Shown: one piece after another, positions 35,567-43,980 of the stretch | Layout: every line of letters begins with the position of its first letter | Position numbering within the stretch: position 1 is the stretch's first letter | Assembly: GCA_964584595.1 (NCBI GenBank) | Contig: CAZPAM010000002.1 | Span: 72,022-136,021, forward strand | Source: Scalindua sp964584595 | GTDB lineage: Bacteria > Planctomycetota > Brocadiia > Brocadiales > Scalinduaceae | Length of the DNA stretch: 64,000 bases | Direction of reading: 5' to 3' | Made by a program: the position numbers and the translations under genes | Notes under the pieces: generated by a model | Databases searched by the model: none | The model's input: only the letters and a program-made list of their open reading frames with translations | What the model was told of the DNA's origin: nothing

Positions 35567-35568
35567 AA

Positions 35569-36828
35569 ATGTATATATTTGTTGAAGTAATCGCCGTAAT
35601 AATCATTCTGGAATTGCTTATAATGTTTATTGTAAAGAACCTGAGAAAACAATTTCAGTGGCTTATTACAGCGAAAGATGAACGGCCTAAGTTGGACCCG
35701 GAGGGATTAAAGAAATTCATAAAACACGGCTATGATCCTGAATTAGGATGGGTCAGGAAACCTGATACCGAACACCCGGAGAAGGGCAGGCACGGAGAAA
35801 CAAGCTACCATATTGATGGGGTCGGATCCAGATGCAATCCCGGGCACGAACATCTTGATCCAAAGATATCATGTTTTGGTGATTCATTTACCTTCTGTAG
35901 ACAGGTAAACGATAATGAAACCTGGCCATGGCATCTTTCTGAGATTGCCGGAGTAGGTGTCTTAAACTTTGCAGTTGGCAACTACGGCATAGACCAGGGA
36001 TACCTTCGCATGGAGAGAGAAACAGAGAAGATCAAAACTGATATAGTAATCCTGGGCGTTGTACCGTCAACCATAGTAAGAATACTATGCGTCTGGAAAC
36101 ATTATAATGAATTCGGAAATACATTTGGTTTTAAACCGAGATTCGATATAAAAGACGGAAAATTTATTTTAATTAAGAACATTATAGATGCGGAAAGCAA
36201 GTTTAATGAATATGAAAAATATCTGGATGAAATCCAGGACAAGGATTATTTTTATCTGACAAAGTTCCGGGATGAGATGGTCAGGTTTCCTTACCTTTTC
36301 CATACCCTAAGAAAACCTTTCCGAAACCTGCCGTTGATAGGAGCCTTACTCTTTTCCAAACTGTACGCTAAAGATAGCCCCATGGGTGAACGGATAAAGG
36401 ATTACTGCCTTATGAAAATTATGAATATTAATAAAATCTTACGTTACAAATTATTTCAAGAGGAATACGCACAGGATATATTTATGGGAATAATAGAAAA
36501 ATTTGTAAATCTTGCAGAAAGAAAAAATTTCAAACCAGTATTCCTGTTTACACCCCAAAAAGATGACATTTTATTTATCAAGCAGAAAAGGAATTATTAC
36601 AACCCTTTTATCGAAAAGATAAAGGAAAAAGTATTTACCATTGATATAACTGAACATATATTGTCAGCCAAAAATCTTGATCGATTGTATTCTGATGACA
36701 ATGTTTATGGTGGACATTACAGTAAAGATGGTAATAAGCTGGTAGCAGATCTTATACACAAAGCCTTAAAAGAAAATCAGTATCTAAAACAGAGGATAGA
36801 AGAAAGGCCAAATCTGAATAAAATATAG
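35569..36828 (+). CDS. Membrane-anchored SGNH/GDSL-like protein
   Basis: A 419-residue protein with one N-terminal membrane helix (about residues 3-23), then a catalytic region with CFGDSFTFC (nucleophile S106), the Gly/Asn oxyanion element AVGNYG (N138), and GGHYSKDGN near residue 385 with the Asp/His pair. SGNH proteins of this kind act as O-acetyltransferases or esterases on extracellular polysaccharides. It starts 2 bases after the APS-kinase-like gene, and the PPDK-like gene begins 12 bases later, so it is part of the same operon. Its precise reaction is not deducible. Confidence 0.75.
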   Translation: MYIFVEVIAVIIILELLIMFIVKNLRKQFQWLITAKDERPKLDPEGLKKFIKHGYDPELGWVRKPDTEHPEKGRHGETSYHIDGVGSRCNPGHEHLDPKISCFGDSFTFCRQVNDNETWPWHLSEIAGVGVLNFAVGNYGIDQGYLRMERETEKIKTDIVILGVVPSTIVRILCVWKHYNEFGNTFGFKPRFDIKDGKFILIKNIIDAESKFNEYEKYLDEIQDKDYFYLTKFRDEMVRFPYLFHTLRKPFRNLPLIGALLFSKLYAKDSPMGERIKDYCLMKIMNINKILRYKLFQEEYAQDIFMGIIEKFVNLAERKNFKPVFLFTPQKDDILFIKQKRNYYNPFIEKIKEKVFTIDITEHILSAKNLDRLYSDDNVYGGHYSKDGNKLVADLIHKALKENQYLKQRIEERPNLNKI

Positions 36829-36840
36829 AAAGCAATTATC

Positions 36841-39243
36841 ATGAAAAAAAATATGTCAAAAGCCGATATTCTGACAGAACTTAAGCCTAAATTGAAAAAA
36901 TCTTATATTGAAGATATTTATGTTTTTACAGTAGAGGATTGGGAGGGAAAGAGGGAAGACGTACTAGAGCTTCTTTCCGGTACATTCCCACCTCAGCCGG
37001 TTGTTGTCAGGAGTTCTTCTCATAATGAGGATACCGATAAATATTCTCAGGCAGGATGCTTCCACACTGAAATCGGTATCAGCTCTAATGACCCTGGAGA
37101 ACTTTCCAGAGCCATAGAGAAGGTTATAGGTTCGTACAGTGACAAAGATATAATATCTGCAAACGACCAGGTTATAGTTCAGACCCAGACACAATCAGTA
37201 GATATAAGCGGGGTTGTATTCACAAGAACGCTTGGAACGAATTCCCCCTATTATGTCATTAATTACGATGATGTTTCCGGTCAGACAGATACTGTAACAG
37301 GTGGGATTTCCAGCTCCATGGTGTGTATCTTTCGTAATACAACAGTTTCTTCAGATAGTAAATGGAGTAGGCTATTGGAAGCTGTTAAAGAGATTGAAGA
37401 ACACTTTCCTGACATTCCACTTGATATCGAATTTGCCCAGACTACAGAAGGCAGGATCTCAATATTTCAGACCAGGCCTCTTTCAGCAAATATGGATCTG
37501 AAAAAACACAGCGAGAAACAGGTCAAGGCCCTTATAGAAAGCATGAAGACGAAGTTCTCAAGGGTTTCAAGACCAATCCCACACCTTGGAGGCAAAAGAA
37601 CTATATTTGGAGATATGCCAGACTGGAATCCGGCAGAGATGATAGGAAACAGGCCTAACACCCTTGATTATTCACTATACAGCTTTCTTATTACCGACTC
37701 TGTCTGGCATGAGGCCAGGTCATCTCTGGGATACAGAGATGTTTATCCGGGGGAGTTGATGATCTCCTTCGGAAAACGTCCATACATAGATGCAAGGGTC
37801 AGCTTCAACTCATTTGTACCAGAAGATGTTTCCGAAGAATTATGTGAAAAGTTAGTCAATTACTATCTGGATGAACTTGAGAAACACCCGGAGAAACAGG
37901 ATAAGGTTGAGTTTGAAATTGTCTGGTCATGTTTCAATTTCTCACTTGCTAATCAATTATCGGGTTTAACAAAGAGTAGTTTTACAAATGACGAAATAAG
38001 CGATCTGAAATCCTCACTGCTAAAATTCACAAATACGATACTGGAAGATGCTGACTGCCTCTTTAAAAAAGACGTAGACCTCGTTTCGTATCTGACAGTA
38101 CGGAAGAAAAAGATTCTATCTCACAGAGACCCCGATGATCTTTCACCCTGGACTCTGTTCAATATCGCCTACAATCTTCTCCAGAATTGTAAGAAATTCG
38201 GCATACTACCTTTTTCCAGGCTTGCCAGAATGGCATTTATCGGCAAGAGCATCCTGATAAGCCTTAAAGATGAAAAGGTGATATCAAATACTACATATCA
38301 CAATTTTCTAAATTCAATTCAGACAGTAGCTTCTCTTTTCAGTGAAGATCTGAGAAAGTTTCAAACAGGAGAGAAGACCAGGGAAGAGTTCTTTGATTCT
38401 TATGGGCACTTGAGACCGGGAACCTATGATATCACTGCTCTGAGATATTGCGACATGGATGAGAATATCTTTAGACAAAACAATTCTGTACAGAATAGCT
38501 CCGGTACCCATGAGAAGGAGTGTAATATTTCACCTGAAGAAAAGATTGCCATTGATGAACTCATGCTCAAGGACAGGTTATCAGGAAACAGTAAATCCTT
38601 ACTGGATTTTATTGCAAGAGCAATTGAATATAGAGAGGTTGCAAAGCTTGAGTTTACACGCACACTTAGCGAAGCCCTGGAATTTATCTCTCTGGCAGGA
38701 GAAAAACTGGGTTTCTCCAGAGAGGATCTCAGCCAGATTGATCTAACCACCTTAATGAAATTCCGTAATCCTGAATATTCGGATGTTGAACACTCAAAAG
38801 ATGTCATAAAGCAGTCACTCGAAAGGCATAGAAAAGAGAGGAATTGGTCCGATTTTATCGTACTTCCTCCTGTGATAATAGATGAAAAAGATTTTGAGAT
38901 TATATCGTTTTACAAGGCAAGGCCAAATTTTATCACAGAAAATATGGTCCGGGGACCAGTCCTTGAGTACGACAAGGATAAATTCTATAAAATAGAAGAT
39001 ATGAGTTCATTTATCATATTTTTAGAGAATGCAGACCCTGGATATGACTGGATCTTTGCACGGAATCCTCTGGGAATAGTAACAAAATATGGTGGAGTTG
39101 CCTCACATATGGCCATTAGATGTGCAGAGTTTGGAATTTCTGCGGCTATAGGATGTGGAGCAGCTATTTATAATAATCTGGTCAAATCGAATCTTGTTGT
39201 TATTGATGGATCAAAACAAACATTAGAACATCTGGAAGGGTAG
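36841..39243 (+). CDS. PPDK/PEP-synthase-like phosphotransferase, candidate L-glutamine kinase (Cj1418-like)
   Basis: An 800-residue protein: ATP-grasp half (about 50-225; VVVRSSSHNEDTDKYSQAG, ISGVVFTRTLG, DIEFAQTTEGRISIFQTRPL), a long central helical part without the PEP-binding TIM barrel, and a C-terminal swivelling phosphohistidine domain with TKYGGVASHMAIRC (H756). That three-part design is shared with rifampin phosphotransferase and with Campylobacter glutamine kinase, which phosphorylates the amide nitrogen of L-glutamine at the start of phosphoramidate synthesis. The adjacent amidotransferase, nucleotidyltransferase and kinase genes make the glutamine-kinase reading much better than PEP synthase. 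Confidence 0.8.
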   Translation: MKKNMSKADILTELKPKLKKSYIEDIYVFTVEDWEGKREDVLELLSGTFPPQPVVVRSSSHNEDTDKYSQAGCFHTEIGISSNDPGELSRAIEKVIGSYSDKDIISANDQVIVQTQTQSVDISGVVFTRTLGTNSPYYVINYDDVSGQTDTVTGGISSSMVCIFRNTTVSSDSKWSRLLEAVKEIEEHFPDIPLDIEFAQTTEGRISIFQTRPLSANMDLKKHSEKQVKALIESMKTKFSRVSRPIPHLGGKRTIFGDMPDWNPAEMIGNRPNTLDYSLYSFLITDSVWHEARSSLGYRDVYPGELMISFGKRPYIDARVSFNSFVPEDVSEELCEKLVNYYLDELEKHPEKQDKVEFEIVWSCFNFSLANQLSGLTKSSFTNDEISDLKSSLLKFTNTILEDADCLFKKDVDLVSYLTVRKKKILSHRDPDDLSPWTLFNIAYNLLQNCKKFGILPFSRLARMAFIGKSILISLKDEKVISNTTYHNFLNSIQTVASLFSEDLRKFQTGEKTREEFFDSYGHLRPGTYDITALRYCDMDENIFRQNNSVQNSSGTHEKECNISPEEKIAIDELMLKDRLSGNSKSLLDFIARAIEYREVAKLEFTRTLSEALEFISLAGEKLGFSREDLSQIDLTTLMKFRNPEYSDVEHSKDVIKQSLERHRKERNWSDFIVLPPVIIDEKDFEIISFYKARPNFITENMVRGPVLEYDKDKFYKIEDMSSFIIFLENADPGYDWIFARNPLGIVTKYGGVASHMAIRCAEFGISAAIGCGAAIYNNLVKSNLVVIDGSKQTLEHLEG

Positions 39244-39245
39244 AA

Positions 39246-39905
39246 ATGCTGTTTGCCATCTCCTGCAATATAAATAGGTTTCATAATAGTCCTGGAGACT
39301 TTTTATACAACGACTATATACAGTTTTTTGAGGAAAAAGGTATAAATATCCTGCCGGTTTCAAATGCATATAGAAATATCGAGTTTTATTTTAACCAGTT
39401 TAAGGTTGAAGGACTTATCCTCTCAGGTGGGAATGACCTGGGAAGCGAACCGGACAGAGATGCACAGGAGAAGAGGCTGTTAAACACAGCGACAAAACTC
39501 AGGCTCCCGGTTTTTGGTATCTGTAGAGGGATGCAGTTTATAAATCATTATTTCGGAGGAAGTCTTCCTGTAGACATGGTCACCGTTGATAAAGAAACCG
39601 GTGACCATGTCGCAACAAACCATGAGATAAAGATTATAGATTCAAAATGGATAGATTTGATTGGTAAGGATAAAATAAATACAAATTCTTTTCACAGGCA
39701 GGGTTTAATTATGGATCAAATTTCTAAAGAACTAGAAGTATTAACCATCTCTGAAGGAGATGGAATAGTTGAAGCTTTGTGTCATAAGGAATATCCTATT
39801 GTCGGCATTCAGTGGCATCCGGAAAGGAAAAGTCCGGATAACCATATAAATGATATAATACTGAAATCATTAAAAAATAAGACGTGCTACTGGAGCACAA
39901 GATGA
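39246..39905 (+). CDS. Class I glutamine-amidotransferase-like hydrolase (Cj1417-like)
   Basis: A 219-residue protein with the triad C93 (GICRGMQ), H191 and E193 (IQWHPE), as in gamma-glutamyl hydrolases of the peptidase C26 type; LILSGGNDLG forms the oxyanion side. It starts 2 bases after the PPDK-like gene. In Campylobacter the homologue cleaves the gamma-glutamyl group from cytidine diphosphoramidate-glutamine, releasing cytidine diphosphoramidate and glutamate. With no synthase partner present, stand-alone hydrolysis fits better than glutaminase coupling. Confidence 0.82.
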   Translation: MLFAISCNINRFHNSPGDFLYNDYIQFFEEKGINILPVSNAYRNIEFYFNQFKVEGLILSGGNDLGSEPDRDAQEKRLLNTATKLRLPVFGICRGMQFINHYFGGSLPVDMVTVDKETGDHVATNHEIKIIDSKWIDLIGKDKINTNSFHRQGLIMDQISKELEVLTISEGDGIVEALCHKEYPIVGIQWHPERKSPDNHINDIILKSLKNKTCYWSTR

Positions 39906-40690
39906 AAGCTATAATCCTGGCTGCCGGAATGGGTACGCGCATGGGTGACCTTACAAAGGACAAACCTAAATGCACATTAAAATTCCTGGGAAGCACCCTG
40001 ATTGAAAGGCAGATAAAAACGATAAAAGAAGCTGGCATAGATGATATTATAATTGTCACTGGATATATGCCACACATGATAGAGAGTCCAGGATGTATAA
40101 AGGTTGAAAACAGGGACTATGACAAGACCAATATGGTAGAATCACTATTCTGTACCAGGGATCACTGGAACGATGAGATTATTGTCTCTTATGGAGACAT
40201 CATATATGAAATTGGAATACTGAAACAGTTGATGGACTCGAACAATGCAATAAATGTGATCGTTGATCTGAATGGAGCCTCATATTTTAAAGACCGATTT
40301 GGTAATAATTTTCTTTCAGAGACAGAATCACTGATTATGGATGATGAGGGATGCATCGTAGATATAGGTGAACCTTGTCCGGACATTTCCAAAGTCCAGG
40401 GACAGTATATCGGTCTGATGAAATTTTCTTTAAAAGGATTGGAAATAATATCGAGAGTTTATGATAGGGATAAGAAGGATTTTTGGGATAGACCATGGTT
40501 AAGATCTAAAAACTTTCAGAATGGTTATATGACGGACATGCTGCAGAGAGTAATTGACCTTGGTGATAGAGTGAAAGCTGTTTGCGTTACAGGCGGATGG
40601 TTGGAATTTGATAGCTTCAAGGATTACCACAAATATTTATCCTGGTATGAACAAAATCAGCTTGAAAAATTTTATTCTCTCGACAAATAA
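39902..40690 (+). CDS. Nucleotidyltransferase, candidate CTP:phosphoglutamine cytidylyltransferase (Cj1416-like)
   Basis: A 262-residue protein. The start is the ATG at 39902 overlapping the amidotransferase stop as ATGA; a GTG further upstream adds non-family residues. The N-terminus AIILAAGMGTRMGDLTKDKPKC is the sugar/choline-phosphate nucleotidyltransferase signature, and IVSYGDIIYE is the metal-binding region. LicC-like enzymes use CTP. In the Campylobacter pathway the homologue joins CMP to phospho-glutamine. The coupled position between the amidotransferase and the CDP-alcohol transferase supports CTP use. Confidence 0.8.
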   Translation: MKAIILAAGMGTRMGDLTKDKPKCTLKFLGSTLIERQIKTIKEAGIDDIIIVTGYMPHMIESPGCIKVENRDYDKTNMVESLFCTRDHWNDEIIVSYGDIIYEIGILKQLMDSNNAINVIVDLNGASYFKDRFGNNFLSETESLIMDDEGCIVDIGEPCPDISKVQGQYIGLMKFSLKGLEIISRVYDRDKKDFWDRPWLRSKNFQNGYMTDMLQRVIDLGDRVKAVCVTGGWLEFDSFKDYHKYLSWYEQNQLEKFYSLDK

Positions 40691-40712
40691 GATAGTCCGA
40701 CTGGAAGATTAT

Positions 40713-41540
40713 ATGGAATCAATTAAAGAGTTAAAAAAAACATGCCAGGAGATAAGACGCGAAACAGATGATTGGTACATGTGGAATGTTCTGAGGAAAA
40801 TATCTATACGTGTTACATGGTTATTACTGCACACCCCGATAACTGCCAACGGAGTAACGTTTTTATTTATTCTTAACGGCATACTAATATGCATAGTCTT
40901 CCTGTTCGGCACAAAGCTGGCTTTTTTTGCCGGATCTCTCATGCTGCAGTTTTGGTATGTCCTGGATATGGTAGACGGAGAGATCGCACGATACAGGAAA
41001 CAATCTGTTGCTACCGGGAGATTCTTTGATTATATGGCCCACTACATAGTCCATCCGTTCTTCTTTTTTGCAATAGGGTTCGGTCTTTCCCGTAAATATG
41101 AAGATCCCAATATCTTTCTTTATTCAATCCTTGCGGGATATTCGGTACATCTGGTAGATGCGCTCTTAGATGTTTCTTACAGTGTCCTTTACAGAAGGAT
41201 CAAGAGTAAGTTACTGGACCCTGAAAAGGAAATCGTCTTCAAACGATTAGACAGTGATAGCCCCGGTAACGGCAGAAACAAGAATAACTCTCTGCCAAAG
41301 CGGGTATTCAGTTTCATGCACAAGGTTTCTACATTTCCACCGATAATACATATTATGCTATGTCTTTCGATCGTTAATCTGTTTGTAAAGTCTGAATTAT
41401 TCTTTTACTGGGTCTATTTCTATGCGTTTACCGCTACAGTAGTCTGGATCGCCAGGGTATCCGCAGTTATAATGAAGAAGAAGATAGATATAGAATACAC
41501 GCAAATGGATAATATATTGAGTTCATGGAGAAAAAAGTAA
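40713..41540 (+). CDS. CDP-alcohol phosphotransferase-family membrane protein with altered catalytic motif
   Basis: A 275-residue protein. The ATG at 40713 is preferred because GGAAG lies 7 bases before it and the upstream gene has just ended. About six membrane segments. The family signature reads D85-x2-D88-G89-x2-A92-R93-x8-G102-x3-D106-x3-H110: the last residue, normally the catalytic-base Asp, is His (codon CAC). Metal- and CDP-binding Asps remain. Enzymes of this family transfer the phospho-group of a CDP-activated compound to an alcohol. Following genes for a CDP-amidate, it is a candidate phosphoramidate transferase. Confidence 0.72.
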   Translation: MESIKELKKTCQEIRRETDDWYMWNVLRKISIRVTWLLLHTPITANGVTFLFILNGILICIVFLFGTKLAFFAGSLMLQFWYVLDMVDGEIARYRKQSVATGRFFDYMAHYIVHPFFFFAIGFGLSRKYEDPNIFLYSILAGYSVHLVDALLDVSYSVLYRRIKSKLLDPEKEIVFKRLDSDSPGNGRNKNNSLPKRVFSFMHKVSTFPPIIHIMLCLSIVNLFVKSELFFYWVYFYAFTATVVWIARVSAVIMKKKIDIEYTQMDNILSSWRKK

Positions 41541-41759
41541 GGTCATATTATCTGTATAGGCGGCGCAAGGGATAATAAAAAGATTTCCGGTTTGCAAGAA
41601 ATGCGGAGCTATCTGGTAAAACACGGCATTAATGCCGATAAGGTCTTACATGATACACTTTCTTACGATACTAGGACAAATTGGTATGAAGCACTAAAGA
41701 ACTCTAGATCCTCCGGAAAAGGAGCATTCTTATTTCATAAGATTACCTGGCAACTCTGA
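41541..41759 (+). pseudogene. C-terminal remnant of a DUF218 (YdcF/ElyC-like) gene
   Basis: Directly after and in frame with the stop of the CDP-alcohol transferase gene, 72 codons are open without a start. They read IICIGGARDNKKISGLQEMR, then SYLVKHGINADKVLHDTLSYDTRTNWYEALK, the conserved GG...yLv..Gv.ad.il.d..S.dT..N core of DUF218. Both ends of the domain are missing, and the frame ends at 41757-41759, right where the clpP-end repeat begins. It looks like a gene cut by the island junction. Confidence 0.75.
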
Positions 41760-41772
41760 TCAAAGATCAGAG
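41754..41772. repeat. 8-bp-arm inverted repeat after clpP
   Basis: CTCTGATC-AAA-GATCAGAG is a perfect stem-loop sequence beginning 6 bases past the clpP stop. No T-run follows on either strand, so a classical terminator is not supported. In the left repeat the arm is damaged (GACC for GATC). It may be a transcript-end stem or a recombination core within the 66-bp repeat. Confidence 0.55.
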
Positions 41773-41821
41773 TTACCCTAATCTTTATCTTTCTTTTTGT
41801 CCTCTAACGACTCAATAACTT
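41756..41821 (-). repeat. Right copy of the 66-bp direct repeat, continuous with clpP
   Basis: This copy includes the last 44 bases of clpP and 22 bases past its stop. It is 63/66 identical to 33843-33908 in the same orientation, 7,913 bases away. Beyond both edges the two sites are unrelated. The functional gene is on this side, as when an element integrates at a gene's 3' end and restores it. Confidence 0.85.
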
Positions 41822-42455
41822 CGTCAACTATTCCATAATCTTTGGCCTCTTGTGCAGACATGTAGAAATCCCTGTCAAAGTCTTTTTCTATTTTCTCCAT
41901 TGGCTGATCGCTGTGTTTTACCAGTATTTCATTAAGACTTTTCTTCATAAACATTATCTCTTCTGCCTGTATGCTTATATCAGTCGCCGTTCCAGTAGTA
42001 CCACCCCATGGCTGATGCAACATTATCCTTGTATGTGGCAGGCTGAACCTCTTACCCTTTGTCCCTGCGGCCATTAGCACCGCACCCATACTATAAGCAG
42101 AGCCGATACAGAAAGTAGCAACATCACAATGCACAAACTGCATTGTATCATATATCGCAAGGCCTGCCGTGATCGAACCTCCGGGAGAGTTTATATAAAC
42201 ATTGATGTCCTGATTCTTATTGTCATTCTGCAGAAATAACATCTGAGCAATTACAATGTTTGAAACATTGTCGTCTATCGGGCTCCCAATAAAGATGATC
42301 CGATCTTTAAGCAGCCTTGAAAAGATATCATAATGCCTTTCCCCATACCCTGTTTTTTCCACAACGGATGGCACGTATATATTTCCATAGCTTCCGGTAG
42401 ATATAGAATCAAACTCATTGCGTGTACCGCGGTTCATATTAGCATCATTAGTCAC
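41778..42455 (-). CDS. clpP: ATP-dependent Clp protease proteolytic subunit
   Basis: A 225-residue protein, with GTG as start, decided by a perfect AAGGAGG five bases upstream. The catalytic Ser is S122 in GSAYSMGAVL (usual form AASMGA), the His is H147 in RIMLHQPWGG, and the Asp region is DRDFYMSAQEA. INSPGGSITAGLAIYD is the oxyanion region. It forms the tetradecameric chamber fed by ClpX/ClpA. It follows tig by 37 bases, the classical tig-clpP order, but clpX is not next. Its last 44 bases lie in the direct repeat, so the C-terminal tail VIESLEDKKKDKD is the part that could have been swapped. Confidence 0.95.
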   Translation of the reverse strand: MTNDANMNRGTRNEFDSISTGSYGNIYVPSVVEKTGYGERHYDIFSRLLKDRIIFIGSPIDDNVSNIVIAQMLFLQNDNKNQDINVYINSPGGSITAGLAIYDTMQFVHCDVATFCIGSAYSMGAVLMAAGTKGKRFSLPHTRIMLHQPWGGTTGTATDISIQAEEIMFMKKSLNEILVKHSDQPMEKIEKDFDRDFYMSAQEAKDYGIVDEVIESLEDKKKDKD

Positions 42456-42492
42456 TTGTTCCTCCTTACTGAATATTTTATTATTCTGTTTT

Positions 42493-43803
42493 TCATTTAA
42501 CTTTTTTCTTAACCTCTTCTTTAACCTCTTCTATAGTTGCTTCCTTTATCAAAAGATTTAGCGTTTTGTGTTCCTTCAACTGATGCCTCAAGTTTGACAT
42601 ACCATTTATCTTCTCAAGCTGTTTTTTCATGGCGGCAGGCTCGATGCCATACATTCCTGCCATTCCGTTTATCCTTTGATTAACATCATTCTCTGTTACA
42701 AATATTTTTTCCTTTTCTGCTATACGATCAATAACCATTGACATCTTAAAATCCTTGACAACAGATTCTTCTGAAGCATTTTTCAAATCATCTATATTCT
42801 TTTCTACCTCTTCCATTGGAGTACCTTTGTTTATAAGTTCCATCTGGTATCTGTGAAGTCTTTCGCTTGATTGATGAGCAATCATATCTTCGGGCAGATC
42901 AAAATCCGCCATCTCTATAAGTTTGCTGTAAACCTGCTCATGCATTTCGCTTTCCACCTGATTCTTCTTCTCCACCTCCAGCCTCTTTGACAGAAACTCC
43001 CTTAATTCACCAAGTGTATCGTAACCAACCTGTTTTGCCAATTCATCATTTATATCAGGACTGGCAGGTCTTTTAATTTCCTTTATAGATATTTCCATCC
43101 TGGCAGACTTATTCCTGTGTTGTTCTACAGAAAAGTTGTCTCCCAGTTCGACATCCATATTAAGCTTGTCTCCGGATTTCGCGCCTACAAGATTAGTCTT
43201 CAGATCAGGCACGTTAATATTAGCTACGCTGGAGCCAGAAACCATAACTTCCAATTCTTCGTCATTCCAGATTATCTCATCATTAATACCGACCTCACAA
43301 TCACATATAATATAATCTCCGTCTTTAACTTTACCTTTTTTCACAACGGCAAGTTGGGTTTTCTGACTGCTTACAGCTTTCAATGCATTCTCTATATCTT
43401 CATCAGTAATTGACACAGGTTTCCTATTTAGTTTCATCCCTTTGTAGTCTCCCAACTCAAATGTTGGTAAGACCTCTAATGTAATCTCGAATTTTAACGG
43501 TTTGCCCAACTCAAGGTCAATGTCTCCAACGTCCGGGTCACCGATAGGTGATAATTTGTTCCCTTCCAATGCTTGCTGGTATGACTCACTGACAACTGCC
43601 CGCTTGACATCATCTATAATTCTGTCACTAAACTTCTTCTCAAGAAGCTTCCTGGGAGCTTTACCTTTTCTGAAACCTGGCAACTTGGCCATCCTGGATA
43701 CTTCGTTTAATTGCTTTTGCCACTCATCTTCTATTCTTTCCTTTGGTATCTCAATCTTAAGTGATTTCTTACATGGCCCTACTTCTTCTATCTCTATATT
43801 CAT
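42493..43803 (-). CDS. tig: Trigger factor
   Basis: A 436-residue protein: N-terminal ribosome-binding domain with the loop GFRKGKAPRKLLEKKF, a central FKBP-like peptidyl-prolyl isomerase region (about 155-245), and a C-terminal helical chaperone domain. It binds the ribosome exit tunnel and shelters nascent chains. The tail is Lys- and Glu-rich (KEEVKKKVK). Gene order with clpP is typical of bacteria. Normal length. Confidence 0.95.
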   Translation of the reverse strand: MNIEIEEVGPCKKSLKIEIPKERIEDEWQKQLNEVSRMAKLPGFRKGKAPRKLLEKKFSDRIIDDVKRAVVSESYQQALEGNKLSPIGDPDVGDIDLELGKPLKFEITLEVLPTFELGDYKGMKLNRKPVSITDEDIENALKAVSSQKTQLAVVKKGKVKDGDYIICDCEVGINDEIIWNDEELEVMVSGSSVANINVPDLKTNLVGAKSGDKLNMDVELGDNFSVEQHRNKSARMEISIKEIKRPASPDINDELAKQVGYDTLGELREFLSKRLEVEKKNQVESEMHEQVYSKLIEMADFDLPEDMIAHQSSERLHRYQMELINKGTPMEEVEKNIDDLKNASEESVVKDFKMSMVIDRIAEKEKIFVTENDVNQRINGMAGMYGIEPAAMKKQLEKINGMSNLRHQLKEHKTLNLLIKEATIEEVKEEVKKKVK

Positions 43804-43887
43804 TGCTTTATTTAAACCGTTTCTATGGGTTTCCTTTTAGTCTTCAAGCTATACATCATGCCTGATTTAACAGCAAGACCTATAAAA

Positions 43888-43962
43888 TGGAGCGGGTGAT
43901 GGGATTCGAACCCACGACATTCACGTTGGCAACGTGACGCTCTACCACTGAGCTACACCCGC
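43888..43962 (-). tRNA. tRNA-Gly (GCC), CCA encoded
   Basis: On the minus strand the acceptor GCGGGTG pairs with CACCCGC, the D-loop is AGCTCAGTGGTAGAGC, the anticodon loop TTGCCAA gives GCC, the T-loop is GGTTCGAATCC, and the 3' CCA is present in the DNA. All stems close. It lies between tig and tRNA-Leu. Confidence 0.95.
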
Positions 43963-43980
43963 TTACTATAAGCTAAGCCT

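Noticed and set aside
36841..39243. Calling the PPDK-like protein phosphoenolpyruvate synthase
   Set aside because: It has the ATP-grasp and phospho-His domains but no PEP/pyruvate-binding TIM barrel after them, and the gene context differs.
41754..41772. Rho-independent terminator of clpP
   Set aside because: The stem is perfect, but no T-run follows on either strand and the loop is only AAA.
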